NCBI GenBank assembly: GCA_003116995.1
Contig: BDSL01000029.1
Coordinates: 248,001-312,000 of the forward strand
Source of the DNA: Yamagishiella unicocca
Taxonomy: Eukaryota; Chlorophyta; Chlorophyceae; Chlamydomonadales; Volvocaceae
Reading direction: 5' to 3'
Length of the DNA: 64,000 nucleotides
Under the pieces are notes generated by a model. The model had not been told where the DNA came from. It ran no database searches and worked only from the letters and a program-made list of their open reading frames with translations. The stretch's first letter is position 1. Each line of letters begins with the position of its first letter. Made by a program: the position numbers and the translations under genes. Of this stretch, positions 1-11,400 are shown piece by piece.

Positions 1-56
1 TTGACGGGGGCTGCATTGCACAGCCTGCCAACGACCAGCACGCGTCTGGGACCACG

Positions 57-1941
57 ATGGCCTCTCCACTGGAGGTGGCCAAGCTGCCGCCGGCACCCGC
101 GCCGACACCAGAGTCCGGTGCGCTTCCCGGGTGGAAACTGCCGCAGACGCCTTTGGCGGCAGCCATCGCTTCATCCATCTCTGCAGGAGTGGACGAGGAC
201 GCGCAGTGTGAAGACGGTATGGACGGGGAAATGGCGTCCTGCGAGGGGGACAAGGAGGTTGAGGCCGCCGGTGCCGTTGAGGATTCTATGGAGGTGGAGT
301 TGCATCAGCATGCAACGGAGGTGGTAGCCGCTGAGGAGCAAACTGTGACTGCAGCTGCAAACGTCACTCCCTCGGCCGTAACCAAGACGCCCAGCGGGCT
401 ACGCACCACAAGCAGCAGCATGCCGGCACGCAGCCCGCTTACTGGTTCCGCCATGCGCACCCCGACCGTGATGAAGCACACCGGCAGCAAAGCAACGCCC
501 ACCGCGAAAGCTAGCACGCCCTCGATGCCCAGCGCTTCACGGCCGTCCAACCCTTACGTCTTCGTCGAGTCCCGCTACAACAAGACACCCGTCGCCGCCG
601 CTGCGGCCGCCCCCAAGCCTCGCACTTCTTCCGCGTCGGCGTCCAATGCGACGCCTGTGGCGCCCACCAATGCTGCAGCTGGTGCCAAGTCGATAAAGCG
701 CGTATCGATCCACACGCCGGAGGGTCCCCGGGCCGTCGTTCCCCAGCGGCAGGTCGTTGTCCCAACACCTTTTCGGCCCAAGTCCGCGCAGGGGGCTGTT
801 GGTGAGCAGCCTGTGGAGCCGGTTGCATCAAACGACGCCCAGCTGATCAACCCCGACGCAGCTGCGGGTCCAGATGATCGCCGTGCCAAGGTGATTTCAG
901 TTCTAGAGCCACACTGATTACTATTTAGCTGTAATTCCATACTGAAATAGCCGGTAGATCATTGGACTATTAACTATTGTACCTTCTTTACGCAGGCTGC
1001 TGAGCGCTTGAAGACTATCCACGCGACTGAAAAGGGACTCGCTGCCGGCGCTTCATCAGGACCTGGGTACTTGGTACCGACGCAGGCCTTCGCCGTCAAA
1101 GCCTCGAAGGCCGTGAAGAGCAAGGTCGACGCAGGAAGCTATGATCCCAGGTAAGGGAAAACGTGGTACTGGTTTGAACTCAAGTGTGAAGACTTGTTCC
1201 CCAACAATGTGAACGCCAACGATTTTTCTGTATGTTGCCAACTTTTCAACGCTATGAACATTGTACACAGGTCGCTGCGGCAGCTGAAGCGCGAGATCAA
1301 GGACGCGACCGCCAAGAAGGATTCGAAGGTGTGCACGCTGTCAGTTGTGTTAACGACCTGTTCTAGTTTACGCGCACGCACGCATCTAACATTGCGCGCG
1401 CCTCTTTAAACAGGCGATCATGGTGGAAGCACGCAACTCCAAGCTCACGCCCAAGGTGGCTGAGCGCCAGCTGCCCATGCCGGATGACCATGAAGACAGC
1501 GACGACCAAGCGGAGTATGACGAGGTACGTGATGATGATGAGGTAACTATTAGATGTATAATAATTTTGAAATTAATCTGGTGCAAAACTTTGCGCCGTT
1601 GCAGGGCCAGGAGAACGATCTCGTAGCGGCCATGACGGGCCTCGAGGTCGCTCCGCCCAAGAACGATGCTCCGGTGCCCCTTCGTGGTGTGCCTGCCCCT
1701 GAGGTAGGCACGAATTACGGCGCCGATATGATAGTTGCCTAGGATGACTCAGAATGCTTCCATGTTTAGTCACGATGCATTCGGTGTAACCGTAACCTTT
1801 TCTAACCGCTACCGGTACATGCATTCCGTTCAGGGACGGCACATTCGTTTCAACGACAAGGGCAAGGCGACCGCAAGCCCGCAACGCACGGTGTTGCGCG
1901 GTCTCCCAGTTGCCGTCGGCAAGTACAAGCGATTCGAGTGA
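57..1941 (+). CDS. Uncharacterised low-complexity basic protein, six exons
   Basis: I do not recognise this gene. Exons are 57-890, 996-1150, 1271-1328, 1414-1524, 1605-1703 and 1834-1941. Every junction is GT-AG and the phases agree, giving about 454 residues with stop TGA. The first 280 residues are rich in Ala, Thr, Ser and Pro, with an acidic patch near residues 45-100. The later part is basic and charged (SLRQLKREIKDATAKK, then GRHIRFNDKGK near the C-terminus), which would suit a nucleic-acid or microtubule binding protein, but that is only inference. The frame stays open to the left edge before the ATG, so exon 1 may begin outside the window. Its introns are more AT-rich than those of the neighbouring genes. 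Confidence 0.75.
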
Positions 1942-2424
1942 GCTGCAGCACATGGGGCCGATGTAGCAGGCCATAACTCCGCAGGGCATGAAACAGTGTT
2001 GGTAAAGCAGCAGCAAGTGCAGGTTACTATGATAAGCTTTAGATCAGATATCATAGCGCAGGAAGTCCTCGCAGCGTCGAATCGTGGCGGCAGGTGATTT
2101 TGTGCGCGGGTTACAGCAGGTCGGGCAAGCGGCCTCTTTCCTTGTGTCTGTTGAGGACCATGCGTTTTGTTTAAGCATGGACGTCCATGCACGTTGACTG
2201 CAGTAAACCGCCATGTATGGCCATTCAGATTGACAGGAGTAATCCGTCATGAACGTGTACTGCTGCAGGCTGACATTTTATGTTACATATACACCTTACA
2301 TACATGTAAGCCTATTCCGAAAGGTGGCAAATACGTGTCTTCTGCAACGCTAAATACGCAAGGTTTATAAACCTAATCCATTAGAGCAGGTTGTATACAT
2401 AAATGAAGGCAACCGCATCCAGAA
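1942..2424. other. Convergent 3' UTR interval
   Basis: This lies between the stop codons of the plus-strand gene ending at 1941 and the minus-strand endopeptidase ending at 2425. It is AT-richer than its surroundings and has no coding signal. TGTAA polyadenylation motifs occur on both strands near 2283-2310, so the two 3' UTRs meet here. Confidence 0.6.
2283..2310. terminator. Bidirectional TGTAA polyadenylation signals in a palindrome
   Basis: TGTAA, the usual volvocine polyadenylation signal, is at 2305-2309 on plus. On minus it is at 2296-2300 and 2283-2287 (TTACA on plus). The plus and nearer minus motifs form a 16-bp inverted repeat at 2295-2310, with 7-bp arms CTTACAT and ATGTAAG around a 2-nt spacer. 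The minus signals are about 125-140 nt past the endopeptidase stop and the plus signal about 365 nt past the first gene's stop. Confidence 0.6.
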
Positions 2425-5400
2425 CTACTCTGTCGATGAGCCGTCTCCAGCGGATGCCGTGTCATCGGTTGTGTAATTGGAGTCGAGCCGTCCGTAGCCG
2501 GCGTACCTGCAAAAAACATCAAAGGCAAGGATTGCGCCAGGGGCAACGCACCATCTGCAGCATTCAGCCAGGAACTTACCTCTCAATCCACTGGTCTTGC
2601 TCGTATAGCGTGTGCATAACGGACTCGTAAGCACGGTAGCCATGGCCCTCGTGCGGGAGCAGCACGAGCCGGCAGGTGGCGCCGTGGCCCTTGAGCGCCT
2701 GGTAGGGTTGGTCGGGGCAATTGACAAAGTGTGGGTGAGAGGTGCCGTTCGAATACCACAACCTCTTCCATGCAATGTCCCCATTTGCGGCATTTTACTG
2801 CACCTGGTAGAACCTCTCGCTCTGCAGCGGAAAGGTGCCCGGGTTGTTGTCGTCCTCCCCGTGAATCAGCAGCAACGGCTTGGTGACCTTGTCCGCCATC
2901 CTGCATCCGGTACCCGAGGATCACAACGATATAGCATTACCATTGCTAGGACAACGCGTTCGAGGGAGGAAAGAGCACCGGCTCACTGCTAACAAGTTAT
3001 GTCCCCTTCCTCCTCTGCGTGCCAGCATGCGTTCGACCAGCGAGGCCAGAGCTTCCACCCGCCGCACGGCCTCACATGAACGGCGACATCCGGTTGTACA
3101 CGTCCGGCGCCTGCCACAGCGTGCGCTCCTCATTCTGGAAGCCGAAGGGCGTCAGCGTGCGGTTGTAAGCCCCAGTGCGCGCAATACCTGTTATGAAGAG
3201 GAGCGGGCCGGCACGAACATTAGTCTGCGGGTGCAGCAGCCACACCTCACCGTCGATCAGTGCCCGGGCAGCAGCGCCATCAGGGCCCCACCCCAGTGCA
3301 AGGATAGCAAGTGACGTGCCTACAGCTACTCCTCCCTACGGACTGAAGCAGTGGCGAGCGAGCGTACGAGCGGGCCCTAGCGCGCGCCTCCCACTCAAGA
3401 CTACCGTGACCCAAGCCCTCCGCCCCCATGCCCCCGCCCCCAGGCTGTACCCGCTGCAAACAGGTCTGGCGCATGGGCCACTAGGTTGGCGGTCATGAAG
3501 GCGCCGTACGAGTGGCCGCCCACCGAAATGCGCGCTGGGTCCGCCACACCACGCCGCACCACCTCGTTGACGGCGGCACGAGCGCCATCTGCGCCGGGGG
3601 GGTTAAAAGGGAACCCGCGAATCCACGGGGCGGGGGGAGAGGGAAGGAAGGGGCAGGGTGGTTAAGGGGGGTCGGCCTCTCTATTTGAGAGCCGTGGCTG
3701 CGGCCACAGCCCGCAACACTCCCACGCGAGGAAGGTTATGGCAAGGCAGTAGCCCGGGGATGTGAAGCAGCCCTAAAACCCTAAAACCCTCACCCGCCCC
3801 CCCCCCTCCCCGCTCCTCCCCGCCCCGCCCCCACCTGTGAGCTGCTCCACGAAGGTGTCGTTGGGCTCCGGAACCGGGGCGCTGGTCGGAGCTGCGGGGT
3901 CGCCCTCCTGCGCAGACACGCCGCAGCGCGATGGCAGCAGCGGCAGCCAGGTCAAGCAGGAGGAGCACCGGCCTTTCCTGTCCACGTCAGCGCTCCGGAC
4001 ACTGGCGGCTGCAACTGAGCTACTGGAAGCACACGACCCTCCAGCACCTTCCTGGGGCCGTCCCACTTGTTCCACTTGACCCCAGAGAACGGCAGTCCTT
4101 GCTCCCACCATCAAGCGCAACTGCTCCCTCGCGCCAGGGCAGCTGCCGGCGCAGGCGCGCACCGCCGCCCCTCGACACCAACACCATACCGAGCTACAAA
4201 GCCGCCGTCGCGTCGCATTGCCCACAGACGTGCCCGCTCCGCCCCGCGTTCCCAGCCCCACCTGTACGTCTGCCACAATCGGCAGCGTGGGTCCGTCCAG
4301 CACCGCGAAGCCGCGGGTCAGCCACAGCGTGGGGGAGGTGGTGCCGATGGAGGTGAACTGGTGCGGGGAGCGGCGCATCTGGCCGGCAGCCTCCTGCGGG
4401 GGGGGAGGCGGCAGGGGATGGGGTGAGGATGGGACACATGCGAGGGAGAGGGTGCCGTGCGGCGTGGCTTGCGTTTGAAATTGCCAGCGGCGCTCATGCG
4501 CGGGAGGGCGACGCAAGCCGTCAACCGCGTGGCAGCAGTCCTCGTCGCCGTCCTCATCGGGAACGTGTCAAGGACAGCAGTGGGCAGGATTGTGGCAGCA
4601 GTGTTGGTGTGATGCTGGTGGTGCGCGCATGATGCGGGTGGACTCAGGCGGCCGCGTCCCGGGACGGGAGCCAAGATGGGTCCGGGACTGGAGAGCTGGG
4701 TCGCACCAGCTGTGCAGTCGGGCAGGTAACCAAACGATGACAAAGGCGGCAGGGATCGTTGATTTGGCGAACATAGTGAGGTGGCATGGTTGAGGTGGCA
4801 GCGGCGGCAGGGCCCGCACCTTGGTCTTGTACTCGCGAGGGTACGCCCACAAGATGCACGGCAGCGGCCCGTGGGTCGCCTGGTCGTATCCGGGCGGCAG
4901 GTACAGCGTGGCGGTCAGCATCACGCCGTCGGAGCGGGGGTAGCGCACCACCTCGCGCCGCAGCTCGCGCAGCTGCGGGTAGGGGTGCGGGAAGTTGGTG
5001 ACCTGGCGCTCCTGGCTGAGGCGGCCCGCGTCGTGGAAGGTGCGCAGGAAGGTCTGGGGGGGGTCGGCGGAGGACTCGCGGCTCATCATCAGCGCCATGC
5101 CCTGAGCGGAGGGGAAGGGGGGGGCAGGCGGAGGGGGCGGAGGGGGCAGGTGGGGGGCAGGCAGAGGGGCCGGGGAGGCGGGCGGAGGGGGCGAAGAGGG
5201 AGGGGGGGTTAGCCCACGACACCCGCTGGTGGTGCTCGGCCCGCAGAGCAGGCTGCGAGCCCCAACCCACACCACAACCAGCAGGACCAGTCCGATGGGT
5301 CCTGCTCGAGTGACCGAGTCTGCGCCTGTGTACATACACACAGCGGTGCCAGCCACCAACCCCGCCACCCCTCCCCACCCCGCGTCTCCCTCACCTCCAC

Positions 5401-8400
5401 GGTGAGAGGCGCTGCTGGGTCCGTGTCGCTCATGAGCGACCCGCTGCTCTCGTAGAAGGGGGGGCTGCTCTGCCACAGCCGGTGCGTCTCACCTGCAGCC
5501 GGCGCAGAGGAGGGGCGACAACACAGTAACCACCTCAACCACCAACTGATAACAACCTCAACTTGAAGCCCCGGGTGCCAAACCTCGCCGCGGGTCCAGC
5601 ACCAACCCGGTGGAATCCTCTTTCCCCCCAGCACTGCTTACGGTTGCGGATTACAGTTCCATCACCCAGCCCACCTTCCGGCCCCAACTCAATTAACCCA
5701 TCGGCTTGCAACCTCTCAAGCACGTGTTAAGGCAAACGCGTGTTACTGTGTTTAGGCTTTCCTCGCCACCGCCCACCACCCTCGCCCATGCTGCCCCGCC
5801 CCACCCGACTCCAGGTGCATCAGGTCCAGGAAGGGCTTGTTGCCCTCGGGGCTGGCTCCGCTGCCGGACATCAGCAGCCAGGTACCCGAGCCCGAGGCCA
5901 GGCCCTCCAGCGTCACCGCCTTGCCGGAGGCCAGAGGCGCCGCCGCCGCCGTCGCCGTCTGCGCCGCCGCTGGCTGCGCCGCCGCCGCCTCCTTGAGCGC
6001 CGCCAGCGTCACGGGGTCGGGTGTGACCCGGGCGATGGCGTAGGTGCCCCACCGGGTGCGGCGGGTGAGGGGGGAGCCGGGGTCGCCGTACACGTCCTCG
6101 TAGTTCCTGCGTGAAGAGGGTGAGGTGGCGGTGCGAGGTGGTGGGCGGCCTCAGCCAAGACGATGGAATGAGGAAACCCCTCCCCTCCCCACCGCCCCTC
6201 CCCACTGCCCCTCCCCGCCCCTCCCCCTCCCTCCCCGCCCCTCACCCCACCGCCCTCCCCGCTCCCACCGCCCCTCCCCGCCCCTCACCCCACCGCCCCT
6301 CCCCGCCCCTCCTCGGCCCCCACCGGCCCCCCCCCGCACACGGGTCTTCCTCGCAGCCCCCCCCGCACCTGTCAAAGATGACCGTCTTGGGCTCCTGCGG
6401 CTGGTCGGGAGAGAAGCGCCACCACACGCTGCGGCGCGTCTTGTACCAGGACTCGAACAGGATCGCCAGCCCGCCGTCGCACCTGGGTGGTGGTGGGGTG
6501 GTGGGGACGGGGGGAATGGGTTGTGGGCGGCGGTGAGGACATCGTCGTCGTCGTGGTCGGGGCCTTGGGGCAGTGGAGCCGAAGCTCTTCGCTGGGGGCC
6601 CAAGGTTGTGGGAGATCCCGTGAAGTGGCACGAACGAGCAAGCACCGCCACCACGAACGAGGAAGCACCGCCACCACGCTGCCGTGTTTCGCAAGGCACA
6701 CAGTGCTCCAATGCGGGGCGGGTGCGGCTGGCCATCCCACTTCCTGCCATTCAAGTCGCAAACACCCTCACCCATTTCCCTTGCCGACCCCACCACGATC
6801 CCCTCCCCTTCAGGCCCCACCACTAGCCCACGGGTTTCCTCTCAAAACCCCTCAGCCCTTCCTCCCCCCCTTCTCCTGCTCGCCCACCATGCCACCCCCC
6901 CGCATCGCAGGTCCGTGGCCGCCAGCTGTCGGGGCTGTGCGGCCGGGACGGCTGCCTCGTCCGCAGTCATCGCCAGCACCAGGTCGCGAGGGGACACCTC
7001 CACGCTCGAGTCCCCGCCGTCCTGGAGGGCGGGGGCAGGAGGGGGGTGACAACAAAAGAACCGGTAACGCGACTGGGGCAATGTAGTGGGTGCATAGCCT
7101 CCCCAGGAGGGGGGGAGGGGAGGGGAGGCGGGGAGGGGAGGGGAGGGGGGTGCACGGATCAGCCACAAGCAACGAGGGGTGTATTGTTGTGTGGGGAGAA
7201 AGGGAGGGTCGCCCGGGCGCGCGGTGAGGCGACGTGCAGTCGGCGGGGGAGGGGGGTGGCGGGTGCCGGTGCGGCCAACGGGGGCAGGGGCTCGGAGCCA
7301 TGGACTCCCCCCCCGGGGGGGGGGGAGCCCTCCCGCACCTGGGCCTCCACCCAGTACACCTCCGCGGGCGCATCGTCCCTCCAGCTGATGCCGCTGCAGC
7401 AGTCAGGGGGGTGGGCAGTCGGGGGGGCGTTTAAAAATCGTTTTACGCAACGGGACAGGATAGTCAGGGGGGGGGCAGGGGGGCCGTCAGGGGAGCGGGT
7501 AGGGGAGAAGGCAGGGAGGCATTCAGCGGGCAGAGGGGCAGAAGGCAGGGGGGGCGAGGAGGGAGACAGGAGGAGCGGTTGCGTGGCGGGGCCGAACGGG
7601 CGAGTGAAGGGCCGCGACAAGGCGACGGCATTCCAGCGCTGGTAGCAAACACCGCTTGACACGGGCTCCTCCCTTGCTCTGGCATGATAGCTGGGGCTGG
7701 CGCTATGGTAGCGGGGTTGGCAACGGCGCAGCCGGGGTTGGGGGCCCCTCCAGCCCCCCTCCCCAGGCACCCGCGCCCCGCCGCCCCCCCCCGGACCTAC
7801 CGAGGCCCTGCCCGGCAGCTGTTGAAGGCGATGGGTATGTCCTCGGCCAGTGGCAGCGCGGCTAGCTCGCGGACCTGGGGGGGGGGAGGGGGGCGGCGAG
7901 GAGGAGGAGGGCCACAAGATGTGTATCGTGCCTCCGCGGGGTGGCCTGGTGCCCTGGTGCCCTAGGCCCCCCGACCTGCACACTCAACCCGTCGCACCCC
8001 CCAGCAACGGCCCCCCTCCCCCCCCCTTTCTTTCTTGAAACCCCCCACACCCCCACCCCGACCCCCCCGCCCCACCAAGGTGCCGTCGCGACGCCACATC
8101 TGGGTGCGGCGCGGGAACCTGCCGCACGGCACTGTCGTACTGTACGGCTTCTCCAGCCAGGTGATGAGCAAGTACAGGCCGTCAGGTGACGGATCCACTC
8201 TGCGGGGCCGGAGCGGGGGGCGGCGAGGAAGTCAAGACCGCGCTCGTGGAGCCGCTTCATCCCGAAGGAGCTCAGCGGCGCCTCGCTGCCCGCGCCCCTC
8301 CCCCTCCACACACATATACACACACATACACACACACACGCGCGGTGCACACGAGCCGTCCCTGACACCCAGCACCCCCTCCACGCCACACCCCGGTCAC

Positions 8401-11400
8401 ACTCACTCGATGTACATCCTCGGGGGCCCTATGGTCACCGTCTCCCCGGTCCGCACGTCCAGCCGCAGCAGCTCGCTGACACCGTAGTGCTCGAACATGG
8501 CGATGTCGTACTCGTCCTGGAGGGGGGAGGAGAGGAGGGGCCGGGAGGGGAGGAAACCCCCGTGGGGCGAGGGGCGGAGGGGGCGGGAGGAGGGCCGCCA
8601 GCAGCCGCTAGCACACAAGTGGGGGACTAAAACCCAACGATCAGTGCGGGCCGCCGCCACCCCGAGGTCGGCGATAGCCACCCCGCAAAACGCACTCCCT
8701 CCTCCCTTCCCTCTCTCCTCGTGGTTGCCAGTAACCCCCCCGCCCTTACCACCCTTGCGATCCACTGAGATTCTACCATGTGCCAGTCAACACTTCCCGC
8801 CAATTTAAACGCCGCATGAGTTACGGCATGACGTGGTGTCGTACCTTGAGCAGGTCCGGGTACGTGCGGTTCTGTGCCTTCTTTCCGGCCGTGTTGTCGG
8901 TGATCTTGGGGCCGGGCGGCAGCGGGGGCCGCGAGGGCGGGGCGCCCAGTCCCTCCGGCAGCACCGCCGCCACGATGGTGTCGTCGTCCAGCCAGGCGTA
9001 GTCATCAAACACGGTGTTGAGGCCGCGGTAGGCGGCGGGGGCCGTGGGGGAGGTGGCGGGGGAGGCGGAGGCGGTGGGGCTGCCAGGTGTCGGGGTGCCG
9101 GGTGCAGCGGGATGCTGGGGGGGCAGCCTCAGCGCCGGGCGGCAGGCTCCGGTGGCGGGGTCTGCGAGCCAGAGCTCCAAGGGGCGGCGGGGGGGGTCGC
9201 CGGGGCCGCCGGGGCTGCGGACCTGGGTGGGTGGATGGATGCGGTGGGCCGAGCAGCGGGGGGCGGTTGCGCGGGTGTCAGGAGGGGGTAGGGAGGTCAG
9301 GTTGGGGAGGTCAGGTTGGGGAGGTCAGGTCGGGGAGGTCGCGCATCAGGGCCCGGGCGGCTTGTCAGCAGGAAGGAGTAGTAGTGGTTGTTGCCCGGAC
9401 AAGAAAGAGCGGAGCGAGAGCGGCAGGGAGGCCGGTGATGTGCGGGAGCCGGAGCGGTGTCCAGTGGTGCGGTGTGGTGAGCAGAGGTGGCCGCGTAGCA
9501 GCCCGCCGCCGCTGTCCTTCATTGACGCCCCCCACCCTTGCCCCCAGCACCACACGCAACCCTGCCGGCGCCCTCCTGAAGCTAGCCCCCTCTCCTCCTC
9601 CTCTGGCCCATGTCGAGTTACCGGTTCTTTCTGTAACCCCCCCCGTTCCCCCCCGCCCTCTCCCCGTCTTCCCCCCGCCCCCCTCTCCTCCTCCGCCCCC
9701 CCGCTCCCCCCCGCACCGTGAAGGCTATGTGGGTTCCGTCCGGGCTCCAGCTGACGTAGTTGAGCCAGGAGCCGGCGGGGTAGCCGGTGAGGGGGCGGCA
9801 CTTGTCGGGGGCGGCAGGCACCACCTCGCTGGCGGGGACGATGGAGATGTCTGGGGGAGTGGGGGAGTGGGGGAGTGAGCGATTGGGGGAGTGGGGAGGA
9901 GGGGAGGGGAGGGGAGGAGTTGCAAGGAAAACCCGTGTACGAAAGAAAAGCCGTTTAGGACAGACAGGGGAGGAGGGGGAGCGGCGTAAGGACCCGGGAG
10001 GGGAGGGGGAGGAGAGGAGTGTTTGCTGGTGATTGGTTGCCGGTGGTCGTGTCCTCAGGGACACCCAGCGCCCCCCCTGGACCCTGCCGCAACCCCTCCC
10101 TGGACCCGGTCCGGCCGCACCCGTATAGTAGCTCATCTTGCTGCTGGCGTACAGGTCGGGGTCCACTCGTAGGCCCGCCAGCTTGAGCTCGGGGCGCGAC
10201 ATCTCGAAGATGGGGGGTAGGGAGGGAGGCCGGGTGATCTGCAGGAACTGCGGGAGGCAGGGGGGGGGCGGTGGTGGTGTTGGGATAAGGGAAGGGGGCG
10301 GAAAGGAGGGCCGGGTCTCAACCCCCCTTAGCCCCACTGCCAACGGGTCTCCAGTGCTCTCCCAGTGCCCTCCCAGCGGTGGCGGTACCTCGCCGAACCT
10401 ACCTGGCCAGTTCCCAGGTCACTCCCCTCAGGCCCACCCGCCCCGGAGCCACCTGACCGCCACCCGCCCACCGCCCGGCCCCCAAGCCGCCCTTCCTCCT
10501 CATGTCCTGCCCTTCATGCGGCACATTGGGTGATCCCGCCCCCACAACGGCACATCGGGTGATCACGCCCCACAACGAAACATCGGGTGATCCCCCCCAC
10601 AACGGCACATCGGGTGATCCCGCCCCACAACGGCACATCGGGTGATCCCCCCCCACAACGGCACATCGGGTGATCCCGCCCCACAACGGCACATCGGGTG
10701 ATCCCGCCCCACAACGGCACATCGGGTGATCCCGCCCCACAACGGCACATCGGGTGATCCCTCCCCACAACGGCACATCGGGTGATCCCGCCCCACAACG
10801 GCACATCGGGTGATCCCTCCCCACAACGGCACATCGGGTGATCCCTCCCCACAACGGCACATCGGGTGATCCCGCCCCACAACGGCACATCGGGTGATCC
10901 CGCCCCACAACGGCACATCGGGTGATCCCTCCCCACAACGGCACATCGGGTGATCCCGCCCCACAACGGCACATCGGGTGATCCCTCCCCACAACGGCAC
11001 ATCGGGTGATCCCGCCCCACAACGACACATCGGGTGATCCCGCCCCACGGCGGTCATGACGACCCCTTCAGCCGCGGCTCAGGGGGCGCCCACGCACCAT
11101 CTTCCGGTCTGGCGAGTACGACAGGGAGGGCTGCGAGGGGGCGTCGACAATGGCGGCGATCTCCGGCGGGGGCAGCTTGTAGCCCCCGCCGGCACGGATG
11201 GGGGCGCCACCCAGGGCGGGGCTGAGGGGCAGCGGCTGGAAGGCGGGGGGCGAGGAGGACGGGGCGGCGGGGGCGGCGGCGGCGGCAGACGCAGCGGCGG
11301 TGGGGCCAGCGGCTGTGCACCGAGGGCCGAGAGGGGGTGAGCGGGTGGGCCGGGGGCAGCGGACGGGGGGGTGGCGGGGTAAGGCACTGAGAGGGGGTGG

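Noticed and set aside
57..1941. Assignment of the first gene as a NuSAP-like spindle protein.
   Set aside because: The basic, charged C-terminal part is suggestive, but no diagnostic motif was seen, so it is left uncharacterised.
9034..9721. Plus-strand Gly/Pro-rich frames over the endopeptidase exons.
   Set aside because: Shadows of minus exons and C-rich introns; the minus frames match the CGEP family with consistent splice phases.
10399..11057. Three overlapping minus frames (RDHPMCRCG-type repeats).
   Set aside because: Direct translation of the 28-bp minisatellite in three frames, with no start context and no family.
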